A DNA stretch of 64,000 nucleotides from Trujillonella endophytica. GTDB taxonomy: Bacteria; Actinomycetota; Actinomycetes; Mycobacteriales; Geodermatophilaceae. The stretch covers positions 1 through 64,000 of the forward strand of contig NZ_FOEE01000016.1 of the NCBI RefSeq assembly GCF_900110555.1, written 5' to 3'. Under the pieces are notes generated by a model. That model saw only the letters and a list, made by a program, of their open reading frames with translations, searched no databases and was not told the DNA's origin. The position numbers were made by a program, and so were the translations under genes. This document shows, piece after piece, positions 34,205-44,132 of this stretch (within the stretch, counting starts at the first letter, position 1; each line of letters opens with the position of its first letter).

Positions 34205-36423
34205 CGCTCCACTGTCGGTGCTGTCGCGGCGGCCCGCCAGGGCCGGGTGCCGGGATTCACCTCCCCGTCACCGTGTGCCCGGTCACCCGCGGCGCGGGCG
34301 AGCTCGCGCGCGGTGACGCTGTTCGGGCCGGCCATCGCGCCGTCCGCGACGGGTTCCGGGTGGCCGAGATCGGTCAGCCAGCCGCGGAGGACCCGGTGCA
34401 ACTGCTCGGCGCCGACCACCTCGCCGGGGTCGGCGAACGTGCTCGGATGGACGAGGAAGCCGCGCTGCTGCGGGCCGCCGAGGCCGCCGTGCGAGCCGAC
34501 GTGCGGCTCGAACGGCGGGGCCTCGCCCGTGGCCGGGTCCCACGCGCTGTTGATCACGACGTCGGCGCAGTGCGGAAAGGCCGACACCCGGGCGACCAGG
34601 TCGGCCGCGTGCTCGCCGTAGGCGGCCAGGGGGTCGCTGCCGATGACCTCGCCGGTCTCCAGTCGGTGGATGCCCTCCCGGCCGAGGACGACGGGGCCCC
34701 GCTCCTGCGAGTGCACCAGCAGGAACCCGACCCCGGCGTGGTCGACCAGGCCGGGCAGCAGGTCGGGCCAGTGCCGCTCGATCTCCTCCAGCGGCACCCG
34801 CCCGGGCAGGTCGGCGAGCGAGACCGACGCGGTGTGCCCGGAGACGGTGACCACGACGCCGGGAGCGACCCGCGGCACGGCGCCCGCGCTGTCCGCGGGC
34901 GGCTCGTGGTCGTGCCGGTCGACGCCGGCCTGCACCCGCGCGCGCAGCCGGCGGGCCACCGGGCCGCCCTCGGCCAGCGCGGCGCCGATCTGCCAGCCGC
35001 CGTCGGCCGGGTCGCGGCTGGACGCCGGGCCGCTGCACACGGTCCCCGGGTCGGGGTCGGCGCCGCAGAGGCGGCCGACCAGGGCCTCGACGGTCTCGCC
35101 GAAGCGGGCCTCGAAGTTCTCCCCCTGGGTCAGGCCGTGGTCGGAGAGGCAGACCAGGTGGTACTGCCGCGGCGCGAGGGCGGCGGCGCGGTGCAGCCGG
35201 CCGATCTGCTGGTCGATGGTGCGCAGCACGGCGAGGGTGTCGGCGCGGTCGAGGCCGGCGTGGTGGCCGGCCTCGTCGTAGCCGAGGAAGTCGGCGTAGG
35301 CGACGGGGCGGCCGGCCATCATGTCCTCCAGCAGGGCGAAGACGACGACGTCCCGGCTGATCACGGTGGTCCCCGGCCGCATGAGCGGCCACAGCCCGCC
35401 GCGGGAGACCCGGGGGCGGACGTCGTCGCGGCGCTCGCGGGCGGCGGCGACCAGCTCGCGGCCGATGTCGACGGCCGACACCGCGACGGTGCGCAGCGCG
35501 TTCACCGGGTCGGCGAAGTAGGCGTAGTAGCCCGAGCCCACCCGGTCGCGGCGGCGGTGCTCGCGGCGGGCGCCGGGGAGGAACGCCAGCGAGCTCATCG
35601 TGAGGCTGACGTGCGGGGCGTCGCCGGTGAACAGGTTGCCCCGGCTGGCCCCGCCGCCGGCGAGCAGGCCGCGGCCGTCGGACAGCCGGCGCTCGACCAG
35701 GGCGGCGTCGTCGGGGTGGGACACCCGGACCAGCCGGTCGCGCTCCTTCTCGTACCAGCGGAACCCGAACACGTCGTGGTTGCTGCCGAGCAGGATGCCG
35801 CTGACCTCGGCGCCGGTCTGCGAGCTCCAGTCGGTGTGCCAGGAGGTCATGGTGTGGCTGCCCGAGCGCAGCAGCGCCGCGACGTTGGGCATCGACCCGT
35901 CGCGGACGGCGCGGGCGGCGGTCTCGGCGGCGAGCGCGTCGATCTGCAGGAACAGCACGCCCGGCGGCTGCTCCCCGGCCACCCCCGCCCGGCGCGCCCG
36001 CCGCCGGGCCCGCCGGAAGAACAGCTCGTCCTCGTCGAGCGCCAGCGCGCTGCTGACCAGGCCGGAGACCGCCGCCATGCCGACGACGACGACCACCCCG
36101 GTGCGCACGTTCTCGATCACGACGCCGGGCACGAGGAACGACATGCCGACCGCGGCCGCGCCCAGCAGCAGGAAGCTCCCCAGGCCGAGGGTGAACACGG
36201 CGATCGGCAGCGCCACCCGCATGACCAGCGGCCACACCACCCCGGTCAGCAGGCCGAGCAGCAGCGCGACCAGCGGGGGCTGCCACCAGGAGCCGAGGCT
36301 GAACCGGTCCAGCCAGGCGTCCAGCACTCCCAGCGCGACGGTGGCAACCAGCCAGGTGAGCAGCACGCGCGCCGGGGTGCGGCCGCGCCGCACCACCCGG
36401 CCGCGCTCGGGGGGCCGGGTCAT
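34201..36423 (-). CDS. membrane-anchored alkaline-phosphatase-fold phosphodiesterase
   Basis: A 740-residue protein. Residues ~20-130 are four hydrophobic helices of the phage-holin-like (PF04020) type. The rest is an alkaline-phosphatase-superfamily domain with metal-site elements FLQIDALA, LGYDEAGHHAG, CLSDHGLTQGENF and VGSHGGLGG. Such proteins are annotated as holin-family or nucleotide-pyrophosphatase-like; hydrolysis of a phosphodiester at the membrane is the likely activity. Its start and stop overlap the DedA and GpgS genes by 4 bp, which ties all into one operon. Confidence 0.82.
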   Translation of the reverse strand: MTRPPERGRVVRRGRTPARVLLTWLVATVALGVLDAWLDRFSLGSWWQPPLVALLLGLLTGVVWPLVMRVALPIAVFTLGLGSFLLLGAAAVGMSFLVPGVVIENVRTGVVVVVGMAAVSGLVSSALALDEDELFFRRARRRARRAGVAGEQPPGVLFLQIDALAAETAARAVRDGSMPNVAALLRSGSHTMTSWHTDWSSQTGAEVSGILLGSNHDVFGFRWYEKERDRLVRVSHPDDAALVERRLSDGRGLLAGGGASRGNLFTGDAPHVSLTMSSLAFLPGARREHRRRDRVGSGYYAYFADPVNALRTVAVSAVDIGRELVAAARERRDDVRPRVSRGGLWPLMRPGTTVISRDVVVFALLEDMMAGRPVAYADFLGYDEAGHHAGLDRADTLAVLRTIDQQIGRLHRAAALAPRQYHLVCLSDHGLTQGENFEARFGETVEALVGRLCGADPDPGTVCSGPASSRDPADGGWQIGAALAEGGPVARRLRARVQAGVDRHDHEPPADSAGAVPRVAPGVVVTVSGHTASVSLADLPGRVPLEEIERHWPDLLPGLVDHAGVGFLLVHSQERGPVVLGREGIHRLETGEVIGSDPLAAYGEHAADLVARVSAFPHCADVVINSAWDPATGEAPPFEPHVGSHGGLGGPQQRGFLVHPSTFADPGEVVGAEQLHRVLRGWLTDLGHPEPVADGAMAGPNSVTARELARAAGDRAHGDGEVNPGTRPWRAAATAPTVER

Positions 36424-37118
36424 GCCGGCCCCGAGCGGTCGGGGACCGGCCCGCACGGCGCGGGCTCGACTCCGCCGACCCTGTCGTTCCGCCCGGCGTC
36501 GGCGGGCGGCCCGGCCGCGGCCTCCCGCCGGTGGGCGGCGCGGCGGCGGGCCGCGCTGCCCAGGTTGAGCGCGGTGCTGACGACCAGCACGAGGCACGTG
36601 GCGATGAGGGTGGCCAGCAGCGGGCTGTCGAAGATGCCGCCGCTGACCACGCCGATCAGGGCGTAGGCCGACGCCCACAGCAGGGCCGCGAGCATGCTGG
36701 CCGGCAGCAGCCGCCGCCACGGATAGGCCAGCGCGCCGGCGGCGAGCAGCACCGGGATGCGCCCGGCGGGCAGCAGCCGGCCGGCCACGATGATCTGCCA
36801 GCCGTGCGCGCGGAACTGCTCGCGGACCTCGGCGATCCGGTCGGCGTGCTGACCGCGGGCGACCCAGCGGACGGCGGCGGGTCCGCCGGACCGGCAGACG
36901 GCGAAGGTGAGGGCGTCACCGGTCCAGGCCGCGAGCGTGGCCAGGACCAGCACCAGCCCCAGGTCCAGCCCGTGCGTGGTCGTCGCGACGGCGGCCGCGG
37001 CGCCGACCACCGCGCCCGTGGGCACGACCGGCACGACCGAGCCGAGCAACACCCCACCGAACACGACCGGATAGCCGATCGACGAGCTGTCGGTCCAGCT
37101 CGTGGCCAGCGCGCTCAC
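36420..37118 (-). CDS. DedA/VTT-domain membrane protein
   Basis: A 232-residue membrane protein with about five hydrophobic segments and the DedA motif AGRLLPAGRIPVLLAAG, followed by WRRLLPASMLAALLWASAYA. DedA proteins are lipid (polyprenyl-phosphate or phospholipid) flippase-like transporters. The GTG start overlaps the preceding metallo-beta-lactamase gene stop (GTGA). The Arg/Pro-rich C-terminal ~40 residues are cytoplasmic. Confidence 0.85.
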   Translation of the reverse strand: MSALATSWTDSSSIGYPVVFGGVLLGSVVPVVPTGAVVGAAAAVATTTHGLDLGLVLVLATLAAWTGDALTFAVCRSGGPAAVRWVARGQHADRIAEVREQFRAHGWQIIVAGRLLPAGRIPVLLAAGALAYPWRRLLPASMLAALLWASAYALIGVVSGGIFDSPLLATLIATCLVLVVSTALNLGSAARRRAAHRREAAAGPPADAGRNDRVGGVEPAPCGPVPDRSGPA

Positions 37119-37921
37119 GCGGCGTCCCCCGCGGGCATCCGGACGGGCGTGCCGGGCTCGGCGAGCACCACCCGGGTGTCCAGGGAGCGGTCGGCGACGG
37201 CCCGGGTGAACGCGAGCGGCGGCTCGGTGAGCAGCCGCCGCATCCGGGCGCGCAGCGGCGGGACGACGGTGCTGCCGCGCATGGCCAGCGTGCCCCAGTG
37301 CACGGGGACGGCGATCCGCGGCCGGACGCGGGCGACCGCCTCGGCGGCCTGCAGCGGGTCGAGGTGGCCCGGCCCCAGGGAGGGACCCCAGCCCCACACC
37401 GGCACCAGCGCCACGTCGACCGCGAGGTCGCCGAGGGCGTGCATGCCGTCGAACAGGTCGGTGTCGCCGGTGGCGTAGACGCTGCGGCCGCCGCCCTCGA
37501 GCAGGTGCCCGACGGCGGGGGCGTGCGGGCCGTGCGTCAGCCGGGGGCCCCAGCGGTGCGGGCTGTGCTCGGCCGGGACGGCGGTGATCCGCAGCTCGCC
37601 GTCGGTCAGGGACTCCCCGGGCGCCAGCTCGTCGACGCGGGAGAAGCCGCGGGCCCGCAGCCAGGCCCCGGCGCCGCGCGGCGCGACGATCCGCACGCCG
37701 CCGCCGAGCAGCCGCAGGGACGGCAGGTGCAGGTGGTCGCCGTGCAGGTGGCTGAGCAGCACGAGGTCGACCCCCGCCCAGGACGCCGGGTCGGGCAGGG
37801 CGACCACCCGCCGCAGCGGGCCGACCCGCGCGGTGAGCACCGGGTCGGTGAGCACGGTCCTGCCGGCCAGCTCGACGCGCACCGTCGAGTGACCCAGGAA
37901 GTGCAGCACCGGATCGACCAC
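37115..37921 (-). CDS. metallo-beta-lactamase-fold hydrolase (UlaG-like)
   Basis: A 268-residue MBL protein. The metal motif is LLSHLHGDHLHLP (HxHxDH), with further ligands in AEHSPHRWGP, ATGDTDLFDG and VPVHWGT. This resembles the UlaG/NAPE-PLD branch, whose members hydrolyse lactones or phosphodiesters. It starts the four-gene operon with DedA, phosphodiesterase and GpgS. The GTG at 37921 gives the natural VLHFLGHSTVRVEL start; no strong ribosome site. Confidence 0.85.
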   Translation of the reverse strand: MVDPVLHFLGHSTVRVELAGRTVLTDPVLTARVGPLRRVVALPDPASWAGVDLVLLSHLHGDHLHLPSLRLLGGGVRIVAPRGAGAWLRARGFSRVDELAPGESLTDGELRITAVPAEHSPHRWGPRLTHGPHAPAVGHLLEGGGRSVYATGDTDLFDGMHALGDLAVDVALVPVWGWGPSLGPGHLDPLQAAEAVARVRPRIAVPVHWGTLAMRGSTVVPPLRARMRRLLTEPPLAFTRAVADRSLDTRVVLAEPGTPVRMPAGDAA

Positions 37922-37995
37922 GGACCCAGTGTCCTCCGCACCACCGACCAGATCATCGGGGTTTCCCCTGGTTCGGGGACGGGGCCGCCCCCGAT

Positions 37996-39063
37996 TCAGT
38001 CGGCCTGGGGACCCAGCAGGTCGACGCAGCCGCCCGGGACCTCGTGGTCGACCCGGCCGGCGCAGCTGGCGCCGAACCACTCGTAGAAGTCGTCGACCGG
38101 GGTGTTCCAGTAGAGCTCGTCGCAGGAGTTCATGTCGCCCTCGGCGCAGTCGCGCGCCTGGGCGTCGAACTCGGCGTCGTAGAGGTGGCTGGACGCCGGC
38201 GGCGCGGGCAGGGCCCGCCCGTCCCGGTAGTAGCGCTCACCCCACGGGCTGTCCCCGGCGTAGGTGCCGCTGCCCCCTGCCCCCGCGGCGTAGGGGTCGA
38301 GCAGGAAGGGGACGCCGTCGCCCGTTCCGCGCAAGGGGACGACGACGAGGGCGACGACCGCCAGCGCCGCGGCCGGGACGGCGACCGCGGCCAGCACGCC
38401 CGGAGGAGCTCCCGCGCGGCGCGGTGGCACCCACCGGCCCCGCACCGGCGACCACACCGGCGCGGTGGCCGGCGGCGCGGCAGCGTCCAGCCACGCCCGC
38501 ACCGGGAGGCGGGCGAGCAGCACGAGGCGGACCGCGGGAGCGGCGGCGAGGGCGAGCCCCGCCAGCAGGACGCCGACCGCGCCTCCGCCCGACCGGTCGG
38601 CGGCGAGCGCGGCGACCGCCGCGAGCGTCAGCACGGCGAGCAGCCCGAGCTCGGCCCAGGTGGCGGCGGTCAGCCACCGCGGGGCCGCGCCCCGGAGCAG
38701 GCCCAGGCCGCCGATCACCAGCAGCGCGGCCACCGCGGTGAGCGCCAGCACGGCGAGGACGGTGCCGGTGCCCGCGTCGACGTCGTCCGCCGTGCCGAGC
38801 ACGACGACCCAGCCGAGCGCGCCGGACGCGAGCAGGCCGCCCTCGGTCAGCGCGAGGGCGGCGGCCGCGGTACCCGGTGCGGGGCGCCCGTCCGCCGGGG
38901 CGGGGGCGGCCGGTGCCGGGGCGGGGGCGAAGCCGGGGTAGCCGTATCCGTAGCCGCCGTCCTCACCCCGGACGAGGGTCGGCAGGGGCGGCGACACGAC
39001 CTCGTACTCGACGTCGTCCGGGCCGAACGGAGCGGGCCGGTACGGGCCGTACGGGTCGGTCAT
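37996..39063 (-). CDS. multi-span membrane protein with Cys-rich C-terminus
   Basis: A 355-residue protein. A Tyr/Pro/Gly-rich cytoplasmic start (MTDPYGPYRPAPFGPDDVEY) precedes about six hydrophobic helices at ~65-270. A C-terminal extracytoplasmic segment contains four cysteines (ARDCAEGDMNSCDELYWNT, GASCAGRVDHEVPGGCVDLL). The DC-x5-SCDxL pattern is seen at the end of actinobacterial membrane proteins with no assigned function. ATG 39063. Confidence 0.75.
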   Translation of the reverse strand: MTDPYGPYRPAPFGPDDVEYEVVSPPLPTLVRGEDGGYGYGYPGFAPAPAPAAPAPADGRPAPGTAAAALALTEGGLLASGALGWVVVLGTADDVDAGTGTVLAVLALTAVAALLVIGGLGLLRGAAPRWLTAATWAELGLLAVLTLAAVAALAADRSGGGAVGVLLAGLALAAAPAVRLVLLARLPVRAWLDAAAPPATAPVWSPVRGRWVPPRRAGAPPGVLAAVAVPAAALAVVALVVVPLRGTGDGVPFLLDPYAAGAGGSGTYAGDSPWGERYYRDGRALPAPPASSHLYDAEFDAQARDCAEGDMNSCDELYWNTPVDDFYEWFGASCAGRVDHEVPGGCVDLLGPQAD

Positions 39064-39143
39064 CGGTGGTACACCCCGCTCTCGCGCGACGGCCGGGGTG
39101 CCGTCCCGCCCGCCAGCGTGCGTCGCCGCCGGGGAACGGTCAA

Positions 39144-39524
39144 TCAGCTCCGGCGCGGTAGTACCCGGTCGAGGGTCCAGCTGAGCCCGACGCCCAGCGC
39201 GGCGCCGAGTCCGTTGGTCACGAGGTCGCGGAACGTGGCGTCGCGGCCGGGCAGCACGTACTGGTACAGCTCGACCGCGGCGGAGGCGGCGACGCACAGC
39301 CCCCACATCAGCCACCGCGGGACGGCCGGGAACGACAGGCAGAGCAGGAACCCGATCGGTACGAAGAGGGCGACGTTGGCCAGGGCCTCGATGGCCTGCG
39401 GCGAGAGCGCGCCGTCGAACGCGCGGATACCGGAGGCGAACAGCCGCCCCGGCTTCGGACCCAGGGTGATCGAGGCGCCGGCCAGCAGGTAGACCGCGAG
39501 CGCGATCCGGGCCGCCCTCGTCAC
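39144..39524 (-). CDS. VanZ family membrane protein
   Basis: A 126-residue protein with four hydrophobic segments and the VanZ-like pattern NVALFVPIGFLLCL, AAVELYQYVLPGR and DLVTNGLGAALGV. VanZ domains are linked to teicoplanin resistance and to phosphatidylserine-type lipid effects, but the role here is unknown. GTG 39524 chosen for the VanZ start; a longer upstream frame exists. Confidence 0.85.
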   Translation of the reverse strand: MTRAARIALAVYLLAGASITLGPKPGRLFASGIRAFDGALSPQAIEALANVALFVPIGFLLCLSFPAVPRWLMWGLCVAASAAVELYQYVLPGRDATFRDLVTNGLGAALGVGLSWTLDRVLPRRS

Positions 39525-39640
39525 GCCGCGACGGTATCCGCCCGGCGCCACGGTCCGGGGCACCCGCGCGGGTGATCTGTCGCTCGGAAGGCCGTGCGTT
39601 CGGGCAGCCGGATCCCGCGGGCGGTGGCAGCATCGACGGG

Positions 39641-42600
39641 GTGAAGACCTGGCTCGACGCCTGGCCGGTGTTCCGGCAGCTCACCGGTCCCGATCCGCTC
39701 GGCCGGGGCCGGGCCGCGCGCAGCAGGGGGACCGAGGCGGTGGTCAGCCGCACCGCGACCGCCGACCGGGTGGCGGCCAGCGTGTGCCCCTACTGCGCCG
39801 TCGGCTGCGCGCAGAAGGTGTACGTCGAGAACGAGCGGATCACCCAGATCGAGGGCGATCCGGACTCGCCGATCAGCCGCGGCCGGCTGTGCCCCAAGGG
39901 CAGCGCGAGCAAGCAGCTGGTGACCAGCCCGACCCGGGTCACGAAGGTCCGCTACCGCCGTCCGTACGGCACGGAGTGGGAGGACCTGGACCTCGACACG
40001 GCGATGGAGATGATCGCCGACCGCGTGCTGGAGGCGCGGCGCAAGGGGTGGCAGGAGGTCGACGGGCCGCCGGAGAACCGGCACCGCGTCAACCGCACCA
40101 TGGGCGTAGCGAGCCTCGGAGGGGCGACCCTCGACAACGAGGAGAACTACCTCATGAAGAAGCTCTACAGCGCCCTGGGCGCGATCCAGATCGAGAACCA
40201 GGCGCGCATATAGCACTCCTCCACGGTGCCCGGTCTGGGTGCCTCGTTCGGTCGTGGCGGTGCCACGAACTTCCTGGAGGACCTGGCGAACTCCGACTGC
40301 ATCGTCATCGAGGGTTCGAACATGGCCGAGTGCCACCCGGTGGGCTTCCAGTGGGTGATGGAGGCCAAGGCGCGCGGCGCGAAGGTCGTGCACATCGACC
40401 CCCGGTTCACCCGGACCAGCGCGGTCGCCGACCTGCACGTGCCGCTGCGCGTCGGCACCGACATCGCCTTCCTCGGCGGGCTGATCCGCTACGTGCTGGA
40501 CAACGACCTGTACTTCCGCGAGTACGTCGTCGCCTACACCAACGCCGCGGCGATCGTGGGTGAGGAGTTCGTCGACACCGAGGATCTCGGCGGGCTGTTC
40601 TCCGGCTTCGACCCGGAGACCCGCACCTACGACGAGGCGAGCTGGTCCTACGAGCCGAGCGGGCAGGACTCCCGCACCGACGACCCCGGCGAGGCCGCGG
40701 AGCAGGAGCGATCCGAGCAGCACCCCGACGTCAAGCACTCCGACCGGGCACAGGCGGCCGGCAGCGGCGGCCCGCCGATCCCCAGCAAGCCGCACCGCGA
40801 CGAGACCCTCGAGCACCCGCGCACGGTGTTCCAGATCCTCAAGCGGCACTTCGCCCGCTACACCCCGGAGATGGTCGCCGAGGTGTGCGGCATCGAACCC
40901 GAGGTGTTCGAGCAGGTCGCCCGCTGGGTCACCGAGAACAGCAACCGCGACCGGACGACGGCGTGGGTCTACTCGGTCGGCTGGACCCAGCACAGCGTCG
41001 GCGCGCAGTACATCCGCACCGCGTCGATCCTGCAGACCCTGCTGGGCAACATCGGCCGGCCCGGCGGCGGGATCATGGCGCTGCGCGGGCACGCGAGCAT
41101 CCAGGGCTCCACCGACGTCCCGACGCTGTTCAACCTGCTGCCGGGCTACCTGCCGATGCCGCACGCCATGCAGCACCAGACGCTCGACGAGTACTGCGCC
41201 GACGCGGCCGGCAAGGGCGGGTTCTGGGGCAACAAGCGCGCCTACACGGTCAGCCTCCTCAAGGCCTGGTTCGGCGACGCCGCGCAGCCGGAGAACGACT
41301 TCCGGTTCGACTGGATCCCCAAGATCAACGGTGACCACAGCTCCTACCGGACGATCGCCGACATGATCGAGGGGAAGGTGCACGGCTACTTCCTCGTCGG
41401 CGAGAACCCGACCGTCGGGCACCCCAACGGGCGGATGAACCGCTTCGGCCTGGCCAACCTGGACTGGCTCGTCGTCCGCGACCTGCAGATGATCGAGTCG
41501 GCGACCTTCTGGAACGAGTCGCCGGAGATCGAGACCGGGGAGCTCGCGCCGGAGACGATCGGCACCGAGGTGTTCTTCCTACCCGCCGCCTCGCACGTGG
41601 AGAAGGAGGGCACGTTCACCCAGACGCAGCGGCTGCTGCAGTGGCGGCAGAAGGCCGTCGAGCCGCCGGGGGACGCCCGCAGCGACCTGTGGTTCTACTT
41701 CCACCTCGGGCGGATCCTGCGCTCCCGGCTGGCGGACTCGACCGACCCCCGCGACCAGGCGCTGCTGCACATGACCTGGGACTACCCGGTGCACGGGGAG
41801 ACCCGGGACCCCGACGCCGAGGCGGTGCTGCGCGAGATCAACGGCACCGGCCCCGACGGGCGGGCGCTGTCGACCTACGTGGACATGGCCGACGACGGCT
41901 CCACCTCCGGCGGCTGCTGGATCTACACCGGGGTCTTCGCCGACGAGGTCAACCAGGCGGCCCGCCGCACGCCGGCCCGCGAGCCGGGGGCCGTCGCCTC
42001 CGAGTGGGGCTGGGCGTGGCCGCTCAACCGCCGGATGCTCTACAACCGCGCGTCGGCCGATCCCGAGGGCAGGCCGTGGAGCGAGCGGAAGAAGTACGTG
42101 TACTGGGACTCCGCCGCCGGGGAGTGGACCGGCGCGGACGTGCCGGACGTCGAGAGGACCAAGCGGCCGGACTACGTGCCGCCGGAGGGCGCCAGCGCGC
42201 AGGACGCGCTGGCCGGCACCGATCCGTTCGTCATGCAGGGCGACGGCAAGGCGTGGTTGTACGCGCCGGCCGGGCTGGTCGACGGGCCGCTGCCGACGCA
42301 CTACGAGCCGGTGGAGTCCGTCGTCGAGAACGCCCTCTACGCCCAGCAGGCGAGCCCGACGGTGGAGCGCATCGAGGGGCCGTGGAACCGGGAGAACCCG
42401 TCGATGAGCGAGGTCTTCCCGTTCCAGGTGACCACCTACCGGCTGACCGAGCACCACACCGCCGGCGGGATGAGCCGCACGCTGCCCTACCTGGCGGAGC
42501 TGCAGCCGGAGTTCTTCGTCGAGGTCAGCCCGGAGCTGGCCGCGCTGCGCGGGCTGACCCACGGCGACTACGCGACGCTGGTCAGCACCCGGACGGCGAT

Positions 42601-42940
42601 CGAGGCGAAGGTGCTGGTCACCGAGCGGGTCCGGCCGATCCGGCTGCGCGGCGGGCAGGTCGTGCACCAGATCGGCATGCCCTACCACTGGGCCTACAGC
42701 GGGCTGTCCACCGGCGACTCGGCCAACGACCTGCTGGGGATCGCGCTCGACGCGAACACCCACATCCAGGAGGACAAGGTCAGCACCGCCGACATCGTCC
42801 CCGGCCGGCGCCCGCGCGGGCCGGAACTGCTGGAGTTCGTGGAGTCCTACCGGCGGCGGGCCGGCGTGGGCTCGGGGCGGGTCGGGGTGAACGGCCGCGC
42901 GCCGGTCGCGGAGGGGGACGGCGATGATCAGGTCACCTGA
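39641..42940 (+). CDS. fdhA: formate dehydrogenase catalytic subunit, selenoprotein with UAG-encoded Sec
   Basis: A 1099-residue molybdopterin/tungsten formate dehydrogenase. Translation must read through an in-frame TAG at 40211-40213 (residue 191): ENQARI-[TAG]-HSSTVPGLGASFGRG, exactly where FDH-N/O-type enzymes have selenocysteine or cysteine. Both sides are in the same frame and fully conserved-looking. The 4Fe-4S ligands are Cys49, 52, 56 and 84 (CPYCAVGC ... LCPKG). A SECIS-like hairpin follows the TAG (40225-40243). The GTG start (VKTWLDAWPVFRQLTG) matches the family start. No twin-arginine signal is seen, so the subunit may face the cytoplasm. It oxidises formate to CO2 and passes electrons to FdhB. 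A hydrophilic insert lies near 345-390. Confidence 0.93.
40211..40213 (+). other. in-frame UAG predicted to encode selenocysteine
   Basis: The TAG replaces the catalytic Sec/Cys codon between ENQARI and HSSTV. All three codon bases lie in the frame shared by both halves of fdhA, with no frameshift, and the downstream 2.7 kb has no other stop. UAG for Sec (with a CUA-anticodon tRNA-Sec) has been reported in Geodermatophilaceae. The selC, selA and selB genes are not in this window. Confidence 0.88.
40225..40243 (+). promoter_or_regulatory. bacterial SECIS-like hairpin in fdhA mRNA
   Basis: GGTGCCC (40225-40231), loop GGTCT (40232-40236), GGGTGCC (40237-40243): 7 bp including two G-T pairs. Counting the T of TAG as 1, the loop has G22 G23 U24 C25 U26 and there is a U at 17. 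The same bases occupy the same positions as the bulged U17 and G23/U24 recognised by SelB in the E. coli fdhF SECIS. Confidence 0.85.
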
Positions 42941-43072
42941 TCCCGGCGCTACCTCCCTCACGGTGCGCGGCGAGGGAGGACGCGCTGCGGTGAGGGAGGA
43001 CGGCGCCCGGTGCGACGGCGCCCCGTGGCGCGGCGCCACGAGCGGGACCACGACCCCGGGAGGGAGGCCGGC

Positions 43073-44083
43073 ATGACCTCGATCAGCTCGGCGAGCCCGG
43101 CCTTCACCGGCAAGGACCCGCACAACCGCCTCTTCGGCCCGCTGCCCGACGTCACGGCCGAGGCCGGCTACGACGAGGACCACCCGGCGCGCGTCGGGTT
43201 CTTCACCGACACCTCGGTGTGCATCGGCTGCAAGGCCTGCGAGGTCGCCTGCAAGGAGTGGAACACGCTCCCGATGGACGACTCGCACGGCACCCGCGAC
43301 GTCATCGGCCTGTCGGGGATGTCCTACGACAACACCGGCCAGCTGGGCGCGAACAGCTGGCGGCACGTGGCCTTCATCGAGCAGGTGCGCACGGTCGACC
43401 TGCCGATGCCTACCGTCGGGCGGCCCGGCGACGACCCCCGGGGCAGCGTGCTCAACGCCGAGGCGCTCACCGAGTTCGACCCGCAGACCGGGCAGAGCGG
43501 CACCGACAAGCAGGTCCGCTGGCTGATGTCGTCGGACGTCTGCAAGCACTGCACGCACGCCGGCTGCCTCGACGTCTGCCCGACCGGAGCGCTCTTCCGC
43601 TCCGAGTTCGGCACGGTCGTCGTCCAGGGCGACATCTGCAACGGTTGCGGCTACTGCGTCTCCGCCTGCCCGTACGGCGTGATCAACCGCCGGGAGGACG
43701 ACGGCCGGGTCTTCAAGTGCACGATGTGCTACGACCGGCTCACCGACGGGCTGATGCCGGCCTGCGCCACCGCCTGCCCCACCCAGTCGATCCAGTTCGG
43801 CGACCTCGACGAGCTCCAGGCCCGCGCCGACGCCCGCCTGGCCACGCTCAAGGAGCAGGGCGTGGAGACCGCGCGGCTCTACGGCCGGGACGAGGACGAC
43901 GGGGTCGGCGGCAACGGCGCCTTCTTCCTGCTGCTCGACGAGCCCGAGGTGTACGGCCTGCCCCCGGATCCGGTCGTGACCACCCGCGACCTGCCGGCGA
44001 TGTGGAAGGCCGCGGGCAAGGCGGCGCTGATGATCGTGGGTGTCGCCGCGACCGCGGTGTTCGGCTCGAGGCGCCCCCGATGA
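43073..44083 (+). CDS. fdhB: formate dehydrogenase iron-sulfur subunit
   Basis: A 336-residue electron-transfer subunit with four cysteine clusters for 4Fe-4S centres: CIGCKACEVAC, CKHCTHAGCLDVCP, CNGCGYCVSACPYG, and CTMCYDRL with CATACP. Near the C-terminus is a single hydrophobic segment (AALMIVGVAATAVFG) like the FdnH membrane helix. ATG 43073 follows AGGGAGG. The preceding 132-bp gap, holding a GAGGGAGGA direct repeat, contains no gene. It conducts electrons from FdhA to the NrfD anchor. Confidence 0.93.
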   Translation: MTSISSASPAFTGKDPHNRLFGPLPDVTAEAGYDEDHPARVGFFTDTSVCIGCKACEVACKEWNTLPMDDSHGTRDVIGLSGMSYDNTGQLGANSWRHVAFIEQVRTVDLPMPTVGRPGDDPRGSVLNAEALTEFDPQTGQSGTDKQVRWLMSSDVCKHCTHAGCLDVCPTGALFRSEFGTVVVQGDICNGCGYCVSACPYGVINRREDDGRVFKCTMCYDRLTDGLMPACATACPTQSIQFGDLDELQARADARLATLKEQGVETARLYGRDEDDGVGGNGAFFLLLDEPEVYGLPPDPVVTTRDLPAMWKAAGKAALMIVGVAATAVFGSRRPR

Positions 44084-44132
44084 CGGAGCGGGTGTGCACT
44101 TCCGCGGACGTGCACGAAGGGGAGGGGGCGCG

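Noticed and set aside
39641-40213. fdhA as a broken gene (truncated 5' fragment plus a separate downstream gene from 40226)
   Set aside because: The break is a single TAG exactly at the Sec/Cys position, the frame is unchanged, and a SECIS-like hairpin with exact spacing follows. This is recoding rather than decay.
44091-44112. Further copy of the 18-nt repeat near the NrfD start (GTGCACTTCCGCGGACGTGCAC)
   Set aside because: It is palindromic but lacks the CGCTTCTGC core, so membership in the family is not supported.
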